A stretch of DNA of 64,000 bases. It comes from Maribacter arenosus (GTDB taxonomy: Bacteria > Bacteroidota > Bacteroidia > Flavobacteriales > Flavobacteriaceae). How positions within the stretch are numbered: the stretch's first letter is position 1; each line of letters begins with the position of its first letter. The DNA is taken from contig NZ_JABTCG010000001.1 of assembly GCF_014610845.1 (NCBI RefSeq), forward strand, positions 310,001 to 374,000, written 5' to 3'. A program made the position numbers and the translations under genes. Shown here piece after piece: positions 33,351-42,001 of this stretch. The notes under the pieces are model-generated. The model was given only the letters and a program-made list of their open reading frames with translations. It did not search any database and had not been told where the DNA came from.

Positions 33351-35229
33351 TTCTGGTATTTATTTTTATTTTTTGCGATTCCAATAATTCTCGGATGGCA
33401 ATCAGGATGGTGCTTTCGTCAAAAGGTAAAACCTTGATGATAGCTCTCGAGGACTTACCATTGGTTTTTAGCAAACGAATTATTTCTTCCGATACCAAGG
33501 TAGCAATGTTGTCGTTCTTTGGTAATTTGGCCTTGCATACATCACATATACCACATTCAACTTCGATAGGCTCCCCAAAATAGTGTAATAACTGTTTGTT
33601 TCTACAAACCTTAGCATTGTTTATGTACGTTAAAATCGCCTCAATATTCCTCGTTTTTATATTGTTGAGCGCTTTAACCTTGTGTGCGAATATATTTATG
33701 GTTATATCGTCTTCCCTGGGTACCAGGAAAGTAATCTCCAGATCACTGTCATGTTCCTGGTATTCGATGATCCCCTCTGCATACAATTTTCGAAGCGTTA
33801 TTAGAACTTTCTCTTCGCTAACGCCGGCCTTTTTGGCAACCAGAAGGGTGTTTATCTTCGTGTCGAATTCAAATACACCCCCATAAGTCCGTAACACGGT
33901 TTGAACGATTGCAGCTCGATTCTTATTTTTTTCCAGATAAGAAAATAGTTGTTCTTTATCGGCAATAAAGCGAAGTACGGTTTTTTTGGAAAAAGCTTCC
34001 GATAAGGCAAATACCGAATTTTGGTCTAATATCCGAAAGGCATTATAAGTAAGTATGGTATTTAGTTTATAAGTGTCGCAAAACGCATTGAGATTCAATT
34101 GGAAATTTTCATTATGCCCTTCACCATAGGGGATTTGGAAATAATTATTGAGTTTGTTGTACACCAACTTTATAAATGGGATGTCGGGCAATACACTTAA
34201 AAATTGATTCTTTACCTGTTCAATATCCATCCTATTGGTAAGCAATACCGCATTGGCCGGTTCCCCATTTCTGCCAGCTCTACCAGCTTCCTGAAAATAA
34301 TTCTCAATACAATCGGGAATTTGATAATGAACCACCAGGGAAACATCGGGTTTATCAATCCCCATACCAAATGCATTGGTGGCCACCATGGTCTTTACCT
34401 TGTTGTTCAACCAAAGATCAAGTCGCTCTTTTTTCTCCTTTTTCGATAATCCACCATGAAAATAGGAGGCAGAACAAGAGTTCATTTGCAAGTAATTCGC
34501 CAAATCCTGGGCCGCACGCCTTGTTCTCACATAAACGATCGCACTGTGTTCGAGCGCTAAGCAAAGTTGTTTCAGTTTATAGCGCTTGTCTTCTTCCCAT
34601 GAAACTGAAAAGGCAATATTATCTCGAGAAAAAGAATCCTTGACCAAAAGGGGATTGATCAAGGTAAGATTTTCAAAAATATCCTTAACAACTGCTTTGG
34701 TGGCCGTGGCGGTGAGTGCAATGATCGGGGCGGTAGGGATAAGCTCCCTTAATTTGGAGCATTCGAGATAGGCAGGCCTGAAGTCATGCCCCCATTGTGA
34801 GATGCAATGGGCCTCGTCGATCGCGATAAGGTTTACATTCATCTGTTGGATCCGTTCTCGAACCAATTCCTGTTGTAAGCGCTCTGGGGAAAGATAAAGG
34901 AATTTATAATTGCCATAAAGGCAATTGTCCAATAGATTATTGACTTCCTCAAATGAAATGCCCCCTGTAAGGGCGATGGCCTTAATTCCTTTTTCCCTTA
35001 AGACTTCGACCTGGTTTTGGATCAATGCGATCAAAGGTGATACTACAATACAGATACCATCTTTGGCCATGGCCGGAATTTGAAAGCAAAGCGATTTACC
35101 ACCTCCTGTCGGAAGTAGGGCAAGAACATCCCGCTCTTGTAATACCGCATCAATTATTTTTTCCTGGGAACCTTTAAAGGACCCATATCCCCAATATTGC
35201 TCTAAAATCGTCTTCGGGTCCTTGTGCAT
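33331..35229 (-). CDS. RecQ-family ATP-dependent DNA helicase
   Basis: This 632-residue SF2 helicase unwinds 3'-5' DNA in recombination and fork repair. Walker A is LLPTGGGKS (K45) and Walker B is DEAH (138-141); motif III is LTATATK, and motif VI is QEAGRAGRNG. The RQC zinc-binding site is present as CRNKQLL...ECGICDVC (about 545-570). No HRDC domain is seen; a short winged region ends the protein. It belongs to the RecQ2-like group common in Bacteroidota, shorter than a classical RecQ. It shares its first base with the stop of the ATPase upstream and overlaps fmt downstream by 20 bp. Confidence 0.95.
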   Translation of the reverse strand: MHKDPKTILEQYWGYGSFKGSQEKIIDAVLQERDVLALLPTGGGKSLCFQIPAMAKDGICIVVSPLIALIQNQVEVLREKGIKAIALTGGISFEEVNNLLDNCLYGNYKFLYLSPERLQQELVRERIQQMNVNLIAIDEAHCISQWGHDFRPAYLECSKLRELIPTAPIIALTATATKAVVKDIFENLTLINPLLVKDSFSRDNIAFSVSWEEDKRYKLKQLCLALEHSAIVYVRTRRAAQDLANYLQMNSCSASYFHGGLSKKEKKERLDLWLNNKVKTMVATNAFGMGIDKPDVSLVVHYQIPDCIENYFQEAGRAGRNGEPANAVLLTNRMDIEQVKNQFLSVLPDIPFIKLVYNKLNNYFQIPYGEGHNENFQLNLNAFCDTYKLNTILTYNAFRILDQNSVFALSEAFSKKTVLRFIADKEQLFSYLEKNKNRAAIVQTVLRTYGGVFEFDTKINTLLVAKKAGVSEEKVLITLRKLYAEGIIEYQEHDSDLEITFLVPREDDITINIFAHKVKALNNIKTRNIEAILTYINNAKVCRNKQLLHYFGEPIEVECGICDVCKAKLPKNDNIATLVSEEIIRLLKTNGKSSRAIIKVLPFDESTILIAIRELLESQKIKINTRNEYELA

Positions 35230-35798
35230 TAGAGCTTGTTTATTTGGTTCAGGATAAATGCTACCCTATCATCGACACTTCCTTTTGGGACGTGGATTAC
35301 GTTGTATAAAAATTTTTCATAAGCCGTTGCCAGGCAATCATGTATTTGCAATGATTCTTCAAAAGACTCGAAACGTTCCTCGTCGGTTACATGTATTTCT
35401 TTCCATGGAGGCATTAAAAAAACATTATCATACCTTAGACTAGCACAGGCTTGGGTGAATTCGGCCTCATACGATTGCTGAAAACAATCCATATAGGCAA
35501 GGACATCCGGGATTCCTCGATCAAAAAAGACCAATTTACTAGGGGAATCCGAAACAGAATGGTATTGGGCAATACGGGCATTCAATATATTCAGGTTGAA
35601 ACGTTTGGGGTCTGGAACGGAAACGATGGGATTGGAAACCATTTCCAATTTTTGGCCTTGGGTCCTTTCTTCCGTGGTCATATCGCGGATCACTTCATGA
35701 AGGCAATGGAAACCATTTCTCTCCAACTGTTCAATGACCGATGTTTTACCGGTGCTGGGACCTCCTGTGACAACAATTTTTTTCGACTTCACACGCAA
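35229..35798 (-). CDS. AAA_28-like P-loop nucleotide-binding protein
   Basis: This 189-residue protein starts with a TTG at 35798 (GTG at 35792 is a second choice). A P-loop GGPSTGKTS (12-20) and a second motif FFDRGIPDVLAY (Walker-B-like DRG) are clear, in the pattern of the AAA_28 family that includes NadR-like nucleoside kinases and predicted ATPases. The acceptor is not identifiable. The gene is the first of a three-gene chain with recQ and fmt, sharing one base at each junction of ATPase and recQ. DUF493 starts divergently 82 bp away. Confidence 0.82.
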   Translation of the reverse strand: MRVKSKKIVVTGGPSTGKTSVIEQLERNGFHCLHEVIRDMTTEERTQGQKLEMVSNPIVSVPDPKRFNLNILNARIAQYHSVSDSPSKLVFFDRGIPDVLAYMDCFQQSYEAEFTQACASLRYDNVFLMPPWKEIHVTDEERFESFEESLQIHDCLATAYEKFLYNVIHVPKGSVDDRVAFILNQINKL

Positions 35799-35857
35799 TC
35801 TATTGAGGTTGTAAAAGTAAGGAATACATGATTATTAAAAAATTATGATCTAAGCCT

Positions 35858-35865
35858 TATATTTG
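35858..35865 (+). promoter_or_regulatory. -7 box of the DUF493 promoter
   Basis: TATATTTG is a perfect TAnnTTTG box 15 bp before the ATG at 35881. No clear TTG lies 19 nt upstream. Confidence 0.5.
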
Positions 35866-35880
35866 CATAAAATTGTTGTA

Positions 35881-36168
35881 ATGAATGCAGAGAATCCCGA
35901 AGAGTTTTATTCTCGACTTAAGATCCAGTTGGAAGAAAGCACCCAATGGCCCTCTTTATATCTATACAAGTTTATTATACTTACAGATGCCGAAAAGGTC
36001 AAAAAGGTGCATACGGTATTCAATAATACCGGCGCTGTTATCGAGTCTAAACTATCTAAAAACGGGAAATATACCAGTCTTTCAATTCAGGTAAACCTGA
36101 AGAACCCGGACGCAGTAATCGCAAAATACAAGGAAGTTGGAAAGATTGAAGGGGTAATATCCTTATAA
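35881..36168 (+). CDS. DUF493 (YbeD-like) protein
   Basis: This 95-residue cytosolic protein starts at ATG 35881; the frame also opens at a TTG at 35863, but that lies in the promoter box. It matches DUF493: EEFYSRLKIQLEESTQWPSLYLYKFII, HTVFNNTGAVIESKLSKNGKYTSLSI and a closing strand DAVIAKYKEVGKIEGVISL. The fold is a ferredoxin-like alpha/beta domain as in YbeD, with ACT-like topology and a presumed regulatory role. It is followed 84 bp later by the DUF4290-murA operon. Confidence 0.9.
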   Translation: MNAENPEEFYSRLKIQLEESTQWPSLYLYKFIILTDAEKVKKVHTVFNNTGAVIESKLSKNGKYTSLSIQVNLKNPDAVIAKYKEVGKIEGVISL

Positions 36169-36252
36169 AATAGCAAATACAGCATAATTTTCTTATTTTG
36201 CACCCGTTATAGAAATACTTCCTATACACTTTAAAAGCATAAAACTTCAGAT

Positions 36253-36906
36253 TTGAATTTAGTAGAAAACCTAGAATATAATACGGAAAGAGCCAAGCTC
36301 ATAATTCCTGAATATGGTCGTCATTTTCAAAAAATGGTAGACCATGCCGTTACGATTGAAGATCGTGACGAACGTAACAAAGTAGCCCAGGCCATTATTA
36401 GTGTCATGGGCAATTTACAACCCCATTTGCGGGATGTGCCCGATTTTCAACACAAACTATGGGATCAATTGTTCATCATGTCCGATTTTAAGTTGGATGT
36501 AGATTCGCCATTTCCGATAACTTCGAAAGAAGTACTTCAACAACGACCAGAGCCGTTGGAATATCCTCAAAATTTTCCTAAATACCGATTTTATGGCAAT
36601 AACATTAAGCGTATGATCGATGTTGCCGTAGAGTGGGATAAAGGCGATATGAGGGATGGATTGGAATATGCCATTGCCAATCATATGAAAAAGTGTTACC
36701 TGAATTGGAATAAGGATACCGTAGATGACAAAGTCATCTTTAAACACCTGTATGAACTCAGCAACGGACAAATAGATTTGGCCAAAGAGGGGGAGAACCT
36801 CACTGAGAGTGGACAATTCCTTAAAAATAGGGTGGCAAAGAATCCTCGGAGTGCAACGGGCAAGAAATCACAAAGAACCAATAATCGCGGTAAAAAGCGG
36901 TACTAA
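36253..36906 (+). CDS. DUF4290 protein, murA partner
   Basis: This 217-residue cytosolic protein begins with a TTG (36253), the only start that keeps the conserved head MNLVENLEYNTERAKLIIPEYGR. The family DUF4290 is limited to Bacteroidota and lies next to murA in nearly all of them (from memory). Conserved parts are NLQPHLRDVPDFQHKLWDQLFIMS and FPKYRFYGNNIKRMIDVAVEW. The last 25 residues are a basic disordered tail (NRVAKNPRSATGKKSQRTNN). Only 15 bp separate it from murA, so they are cotranscribed. The function is unknown, but the pairing suggests a link to cell-wall synthesis. Confidence 0.92.
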   Translation: MNLVENLEYNTERAKLIIPEYGRHFQKMVDHAVTIEDRDERNKVAQAIISVMGNLQPHLRDVPDFQHKLWDQLFIMSDFKLDVDSPFPITSKEVLQQRPEPLEYPQNFPKYRFYGNNIKRMIDVAVEWDKGDMRDGLEYAIANHMKKCYLNWNKDTVDDKVIFKHLYELSNGQIDLAKEGENLTESGQFLKNRVAKNPRSATGKKSQRTNNRGKKRY

Positions 36907-36921
36907 TAGTCTTAATCTTAA

Positions 36922-38229
36922 ATGGGAACGTTTAAAATTGAAGGTGGCCATCAATTGTCTGGGGAAATTACACCACAAGGCGCCAAAAATGAAGCATTGC
37001 AGATTTTATGTGCAGTACTTTTGACCGAAGAAGAAGTTACCGTAAACAACATTCCCGACATTCTTGATGTCAATAAGCTTATTTCCTTGCTAGAGGATTT
37101 AGGGGTGAAGATCAGAAAGAAAGGAAAGGGATCCTACACGTTTAAGGCAGATGATGTCAATCTCGATTACTTACAATCTGACCAATTCAAGGAAGATGGT
37201 CGGGGATTAAGAGGCTCGATCATGCTCGTAGGGCCTTTACTGGCCCGTTTTGGCAAAGGGTATATCCCCAAGCCGGGAGGGGATAAGATTGGGCGTAGAA
37301 GATTGGATACCCATTTTGAGGGCTTTATCAAACTTGGGGCAAAATTCCGTTATAATAAAGAAGAGCTTTTTTATGGTGTGGAAGCCAAAAAGCTGAAGGG
37401 TACCTATATGTTGCTCGATGAGGCTTCTGTAACCGGTACCGCGAATATAGTCATGGCCTCGGTTTTGGCAGAAGGAAAAACGACCATTTACAATGCCGCC
37501 TGTGAACCCTATCTACAGCAGTTATGTAAAATGCTGAATCGAATGGGGACCAATATCTCAGGTATAGGATCAAATCTTTTGGTCATTGAAGGTGTTGATG
37601 CCTTGGGAGGAACGGAGCATACCATGCTGCCCGACATGATAGAGATCGGCAGTTGGATCGGATTGGCCGCCATGACCAAAAGTGAACTTACCGTAAAAAA
37701 TGTCAGTTGGGACGATTTAGGCCAGATACCTACCGTTTTTCGAAAATTGGGTATTACCATTGAACGCAAAGGGGACGACATCCATATCCCTGCACATAAA
37801 GATGGGTACGAAATACAGAACTTCTTGGATGGGTCTATATTGACCGTTGCCGATGCGCCTTGGCCAGGACTTACCCCGGATCTATTGAGCATAATCCTCG
37901 TTATGGCGACCCAAGCCAAAGGGGAGGTGCTTATACATCAAAAGATGTTTGAAAGTCGATTGTTCTTTGTGGATAAGCTGATAGATATGGGCGCTAAGAT
38001 CATTTTATGCGACCCACATAGGGCAACCGTCATCGGCCATAACTTCAAGTCCAATTTAAAAGGGACTACCATGGTCTCCCCAGATATCAGGGCAGGTATC
38101 TCTTTATTGATCGCCGCATTGTCGGCCAAGGGGACTTCTACAATACATAATATAGAACAGATCGATCGTGGCTATGAGCATATCGATACCCGATTAAGGG
38201 CCATTGGGGCCAAGATCACAAGGGTTTAG
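36922..38229 (+). CDS. murA: UDP-N-acetylglucosamine 1-carboxyvinyltransferase (MurA), Asp in place of catalytic Cys
   Basis: This 435-residue cytosolic enzyme transfers enolpyruvate from PEP to UDP-GlcNAc, the first committed step of peptidoglycan synthesis. Family motifs: GAKNEALQILCAVLLTEE near the N-terminus, LRGSIMLVGPLLARFGKG, the active-site loop PKPGGDKIGRRRLDTHF, SVTGTANIVMASVLAEG and DRGYEHIDTRLRAIGAKI. The usual Cys of the loop (GGCxIG) is Asp121 here (codon 37282-37284), the natural fosfomycin-insensitive variant. DUF4290 is directly upstream, and the convergent lysoplasmalogenase gene overlaps the last 4 bp. Confidence 0.97.
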   Translation: MGTFKIEGGHQLSGEITPQGAKNEALQILCAVLLTEEEVTVNNIPDILDVNKLISLLEDLGVKIRKKGKGSYTFKADDVNLDYLQSDQFKEDGRGLRGSIMLVGPLLARFGKGYIPKPGGDKIGRRRLDTHFEGFIKLGAKFRYNKEELFYGVEAKKLKGTYMLLDEASVTGTANIVMASVLAEGKTTIYNAACEPYLQQLCKMLNRMGTNISGIGSNLLVIEGVDALGGTEHTMLPDMIEIGSWIGLAAMTKSELTVKNVSWDDLGQIPTVFRKLGITIERKGDDIHIPAHKDGYEIQNFLDGSILTVADAPWPGLTPDLLSIILVMATQAKGEVLIHQKMFESRLFFVDKLIDMGAKIILCDPHRATVIGHNFKSNLKGTTMVSPDIRAGISLLIAALSAKGTSTIHNIEQIDRGYEHIDTRLRAIGAKITRV

Positions 38230-38930
38230 GTTTTTTTTCTTGTATATATTGTTTCATCTTGATTCAGAATACCTTCCGTAATCAAAAATTGTGCGATAGC
38301 ATAGGTAACCATGACCAAAAAGTGACCGTAAGGAACGGTGACCAAAAATTTATCGATGGCCAGAAAACTATCGGAGGCGATAAAAAAGAGGGCTCCAATA
38401 AAAACCCAAGTATAGCTTTGTTGATTTACCTTTCCTTTTCTTCCATAGGCCAAAAGTGCCATCATAAGGATCATGATAACATAAAGGATTACAGGAACTA
38501 GCAATGCTCCCAGTTGGGCTTTAAGCAGATAGAATAGAATTGACCCGTAAAGCAACAATAGGATAAAAACCACCCAAAAATTGCTCGGAACAGGGGTGTT
38601 CCTATGCCTGAAAAAAACGATACTGTACAAAAAATGGGCCGTTAGAAAGGAGGCGAGTCCGATTATAAAGTAATTTGACGATATACTCTCGTACATCAGA
38701 AAGACATCGCCTAACCATGAAAAAATCAAAGCCATTAAGGTAAGGTTATAGGTCCGCTTGCCCAAAGTTCTCCCGTTTATGGCGAAGTACATAATGAGCG
38801 AAAATAAAATTAGGGGTTTGGTATAATGACGAAGTCCTTCCTCCCCGATACCGCCCACCCATAAATCCAGGATAACCAATAAGGCGAAGAAGGGTAGAAA
38901 ATAGGCAGGCTTTCGTTTGGCCTTGCTCAT
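38226..38930 (-). CDS. YhhN-family lysoplasmalogenase-like membrane protein
   Basis: This 234-residue polytopic inner-membrane protein (about eight spans) belongs to the YhhN/TMEM86 family. The mammalian member hydrolyses vinyl-ether bonds in lysoplasmalogens. Family hallmarks are LRHYTKPLILFSLIMYF, the charged membrane motif LIFSWLGDVFLMYE (Gly-Asp), FLTAHFLYSIVFF and a late FIASDSFLAIDKFL (Ser-Asp). Two membrane Asp residues are probable active-site residues. It is the last gene of the SRPBCC-SDR-photolyase-CDGSH chain (6-bp gap) and overlaps the murA stop by 4 bp, tail to tail. Confidence 0.9.
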   Translation of the reverse strand: MSKAKRKPAYFLPFFALLVILDLWVGGIGEEGLRHYTKPLILFSLIMYFAINGRTLGKRTYNLTLMALIFSWLGDVFLMYESISSNYFIIGLASFLTAHFLYSIVFFRHRNTPVPSNFWVVFILLLLYGSILFYLLKAQLGALLVPVILYVIMILMMALLAYGRKGKVNQQSYTWVFIGALFFIASDSFLAIDKFLVTVPYGHFLVMVTYAIAQFLITEGILNQDETIYTRKKT

Positions 38931-38936
38931 TTAATA

Positions 38937-39368
38937 CTAACTATCTTTCCAGCCGACCTTGTTATGGGTGCCATCACAAAAGGGTTTGTTATTTGAAGCC
39001 CCACAGCGACAAAAGGCGGTAATATTTTCCTTAACATGTTCTACGCCTTCATTATCGGTGATCACCAATTTGCCTTCGACCAATAAAGGTCCATTGGGTT
39101 TGCATTTTACTGTTGTCATGGGTATGTTGTTTTTATTCGTTTCTATTTCACCTTTGATCCGATAGGTCAAAGCGCCTGAAGGGCACTCATCTATCTGTGC
39201 GATAAGCTCCTGTTCGCTTGCATTATGCTGTTTTATCCATGGTTTTTCCCTTGGGTTATATACGCGGGGTAACTTCTTCACGCAAATACCTGAATGGATA
39301 CATTTTTCCGGTTTCCAGATAATTGTTAAGTTTTCTAGGGGATATTCCTTAATTATTTCCTTTTCCAT
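38937..39368 (-). CDS. Iron-sulfur protein: (4Fe-4S)-like domain fused to CDGSH domain
   Basis: This 143-residue cytosolic protein has two clusters. The N-terminal Fer4_19 domain holds the Cys pattern CIHSGICVKKLPRVYN ... DECPSGAL. The C-terminal CDGSH (mitoNEET-like) domain is ITAFCRCGASNNKPFCDGTH, whose 3-Cys-1-His binds a labile 2Fe-2S cluster. Such proteins act in redox or Fe-S transfer. It lies 34 bp downstream of the photolyase and 6 bp upstream of the lysoplasmalogenase-like gene, so it is part of the probable stress operon. Confidence 0.93.
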   Translation of the reverse strand: MEKEIIKEYPLENLTIIWKPEKCIHSGICVKKLPRVYNPREKPWIKQHNASEQELIAQIDECPSGALTYRIKGEIETNKNNIPMTTVKCKPNGPLLVEGKLVITDNEGVEHVKENITAFCRCGASNNKPFCDGTHNKVGWKDS

Positions 39369-39402
39369 GCTTTGGTTTACTTCTAAATATACTAAAATTG
39401 TC

Positions 39403-40713
39403 CTAGCTCAGCGCTTCTTTGTAAATTTTAAGACATCGTTCACGGGCAAACTTGTGGTCGACCATTTTTTCAGCATAGGCGGGTTTTTGGAGTTCTGGTA
39501 CCCATTGGTTTATATAGGTTTTCTTTTTGTCGAATTTCTCGATTTGGGTGGTGGGGTTGAATATCCTAAAATAAGGAGCGGCATCGACCCCACTTCCGGC
39601 TGCCCATTGCCAGTTGCCAACGTTGGAGCTCAGTTCAAAATCCAGTAATTTTTGGGCAAAATAGGCTTCTCCCCAGCGCCAATCTATCAAAAGATGTTTA
39701 CAGAGAAAACTGGCTACCAACATACGCACACGATTGTGCATGTAACCGGTTGTATTGAGTTCGCGCATACCAGCGTCTACCAAAGGATATCCGGTTTGTC
39801 CTGTCTTCCATTTTTCAAATTCCTCCTCATTGTTCCGCCAGGGTATGCGATCATACTTCGGTTTAAAGGCATGGTTGACCGTTTTAGGGAAATGCCAAAG
39901 TATTTGCATAAAAAACTCGCGCCATATCAATTCATTCCAATACACTTCATTCTTCGCTTCCATGGCTTTTTTTACAATACTGCGTATAGAAATGGTGCCA
40001 AACCTCAAATGGGGTCCGATTCTGGAAGTTCCATTGGTTTTTGCCGGGAAGTTCCTTGTAGCCTCATAGTTTTCGATAAGGTGTTCCGAGACTTCATATT
40101 CGGGTACTGTAATCGATGACTTTTCAAAACCCAGATCTTCTAATTCCAGATAGGGGAGTTGGGTGTTTTGAACGTAGTTATTTGTAAGGGGATTGCTAAC
40201 GATATGTTTTGAGAGGGACTCAGCATTGAATTTTTCCTTCCATTTGTTTTTATAAGGTGTATAGACCACATAGGGATCTCCATCTGATTTGACTATCTCG
40301 TTCTTTTCAAAAATCACTTGGTCCTTGTAGGTGTTCAGGGGTATATTTTTACCCCCAAGAAATTCTTTTATCTGTGCATCGCGATGTATGGCATAGGGCT
40401 CATAGTCATGGTTGGTGTATACCGCATCGATTTCGAAGTCCCTGATCAAAGTCTTGAATATTTCCAAGGGATGGCCATGGTAGAGACCCAAGGAGCTATT
40501 ATATTTTTCCTTTAATTCCTTGTTTATCGATTGTAGGGATTCATGAATAAAAGTTACCCTGGCATCATTTTTTGGTAATTGGCTTAAAATTTCCTTATCG
40601 AAAATGAAAATAGGGAGAACCTTGGGAGATTGCTTAAGTGCATGCGTCAGCCCTATGTTATCCACTAAACGTAAATCGCGTCTAAACCAAAATATCGATA
40701 CCTTGTTTCCCAT
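39403..40713 (-). CDS. Cryptochrome/DNA photolyase (class I-type)
   Basis: This 436-residue flavoprotein uses blue light to split pyrimidine dimers. The N-terminal antenna domain starts VSIFWFRRDLRLVDN, and the FAD-binding region shows IGPHLRFGTISIRSIVKK, WNELIWREFFMQILW, TGYPLVDAGMRELNTTGYMHNRVRM and WRWGEAYFAQKLLDFELSSNVGNWQWAAG. The FAD- and electron-chain Trp residues (W in RWGE, NWQW) are present. CPD photolyase is most likely; a cryptochrome role cannot be excluded. Only one base lies between it and the SDR stop upstream, so it is part of the SRPBCC-SDR-photolyase operon. Confidence 0.95.
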   Translation of the reverse strand: MGNKVSIFWFRRDLRLVDNIGLTHALKQSPKVLPIFIFDKEILSQLPKNDARVTFIHESLQSINKELKEKYNSSLGLYHGHPLEIFKTLIRDFEIDAVYTNHDYEPYAIHRDAQIKEFLGGKNIPLNTYKDQVIFEKNEIVKSDGDPYVVYTPYKNKWKEKFNAESLSKHIVSNPLTNNYVQNTQLPYLELEDLGFEKSSITVPEYEVSEHLIENYEATRNFPAKTNGTSRIGPHLRFGTISIRSIVKKAMEAKNEVYWNELIWREFFMQILWHFPKTVNHAFKPKYDRIPWRNNEEEFEKWKTGQTGYPLVDAGMRELNTTGYMHNRVRMLVASFLCKHLLIDWRWGEAYFAQKLLDFELSSNVGNWQWAAGSGVDAAPYFRIFNPTTQIEKFDKKKTYINQWVPELQKPAYAEKMVDHKFARERCLKIYKEALS

Positions 40714-40714
40714 A

Positions 40715-41404
40715 TTAATTTACATTCAGTGTTGATAGGCCACCATCTACGCCAAGTATCTGACCTGTAATCCAAGAACTGTCCGAACTGAGCAAAAATT
40801 GGGCAATTTGGGCCAAATCCTCTGAATTGCCGACTCTTTTTAAAGGGTGCCTTTGTGCCATCATTTCCTTTTTTTTGTCATTGTTCAATAAGCGGGCAGA
40901 CAAGGGGGTATCGACCAAGGAAGGGGCTATGGCATTGACCCTGATTTTTGGGGCATATTCAGCTGCCAAGGATTTTGTAAAGCCTTCTATGGCTCCCTTG
41001 GCTGCTGCTACACTCGTGTGAAAAGGCATACCTGTCTGTACGGCAACCGTACTGAAAAAAACCATACTTGATCCATCGGAAAGTAAGGGGATGATTTCCT
41101 TGACAATATTGACCAAACTGAAAAAGTTGAGATGCATGTCTTCCTTAAAGGTTTCCATAGATAACATCTTAAGCGGTTTTAAGTTAATACTTCCCGGAAA
41201 ATAAACAAAACCATGGAACTGATCTGGCAATTCGGACGTGTCTAAAAAATCTTTGGTCGCATCGAATTGAATATGGGATACTTCGGGTAAATCGGTTACT
41301 TCCCACGTACGGGAAGCTACATAGACATTGTGGTTCTTGTGAAGCTTTCTAGCCAAGGAAAGTCCAATACCGTGGGATCCGCCAATTAATAGAATATTTT
41401 TCAT
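40715..41404 (-). CDS. SDR-family oxidoreductase in the photolyase operon
   Basis: I start at ATG 41404 (MKNILLIGGSHGIGLSLARK), one base after the SRPBCC stop, since the frame start at 41446 lies inside the upstream gene. This 229-residue SDR has GGSHGIG (cofactor loop), FYPGSI instead of NNAG, a Ser in SMVFFSTVAVQTGMPFHTSVAAAKG (the catalytic Tyr is replaced by the H-T-S segment; the Lys in AAAKG is retained), and the end VDGGLSTLNV. It lacks the canonical YxxxK tyrosine at the expected spot, so true oxidoreductase activity is uncertain. Homologues are commonly beside photolyase genes in Flavobacteriia, in my recollection. Confidence 0.88.
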   Translation of the reverse strand: MKNILLIGGSHGIGLSLARKLHKNHNVYVASRTWEVTDLPEVSHIQFDATKDFLDTSELPDQFHGFVYFPGSINLKPLKMLSMETFKEDMHLNFFSLVNIVKEIIPLLSDGSSMVFFSTVAVQTGMPFHTSVAAAKGAIEGFTKSLAAEYAPKIRVNAIAPSLVDTPLSARLLNNDKKKEMMAQRHPLKRVGNSEDLAQIAQFLLSSDSSWITGQILGVDGGLSTLNVN

Positions 41405-41405
41405 T

Positions 41406-41900
41406 TTAAATGGATTTAATATGTAAGAAATTTGACTTGCCTTCAACTTTACCGAAAAGTTCGGTCAGTTTTTGTTCTCTATAGGCAAATATTTTAATAA
41501 GCTGCTTTTTAATCAAAGGGTAAACCAAACGACCTAAGGGACCAAAGGGAAGCTTTAAATCAATAATATCCTCCATGACCACACCTTCGGGAATCGTCTT
41601 TAGAAAGTGTTTATGGTGCCATAGGGCATAGGGCCCAAATCGTTGTTCATCTACAAAGTACTCCCCATCCAAAACATGGGTAATCTCGGTTACCCATCTT
41701 GTAGAAAGGCCCGGAAAAGGTATGACTTTATACTGTATTATCTGTCCCGGAAACATGTCTCTTTCGCCGCCGGATAAAATATGGAAGCCCATATGTTCCG
41801 GGGTTATGGTCGCCAAATTCTTCGGGTTCGATAGGAATTCCCATGCCTTTACCTTAGGTATGGGAAGGGATTGCAAAGAATGTAATCGGTAAAGTCTCAT
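41406..41900 (-). CDS. SRPBCC ligand-binding protein, first gene of photolyase operon
   Basis: This 164-residue protein has an SRPBCC fold: LHSLQSLPIPKVKAWEFLSNPKNLATITPEHMGF, PGQIIQYKVIPFPGLSTRWV, YFVDEQRFGPYALWHH and VVMEDIIDLKLPFGPLG, with a terminal helix. It is COG4276-like (cell-division-inhibitor-related). The pocket would bind a hydrophobic ligand. It is transcribed first in a five-gene chain (SRPBCC, SDR, photolyase, CDGSH, lysoplasmalogenase-like). Its promoter carries a TATATTTG -7 box and a TGTTTAA-N16-TTAAACA dyad 17-46 bp upstream. Confidence 0.92.
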   Translation of the reverse strand: MRLYRLHSLQSLPIPKVKAWEFLSNPKNLATITPEHMGFHILSGGERDMFPGQIIQYKVIPFPGLSTRWVTEITHVLDGEYFVDEQRFGPYALWHHKHFLKTIPEGVVMEDIIDLKLPFGPLGRLVYPLIKKQLIKIFAYREQKLTELFGKVEGKSNFLHIKSI

Positions 41901-41916
41901 AAGTATGATAAAATAA

Positions 41917-41946
41917 TGTTTAACAAATATACAAAAAGATTAAACA
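41917..41946 (-). promoter_or_regulatory. Promoter with TGTTTAA-N16-TTAAACA dyad of the photolyase operon
   Basis: The perfect inverted repeat TGTTTAA (41917-41923) / TTAAACA (41940-41946) brackets the minus-strand -7 box TATATTTG (41924-41931). A protein bound to the dyad would cover the promoter, which suggests a repressor operator. The ATG is at 41900. Confidence 0.55.
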
Positions 41947-42001
41947 ATAAAGAAATTTCTATTTCATTTCATTTTTGTACATTGAAGTTTTGAAAGTAAT
42001 T

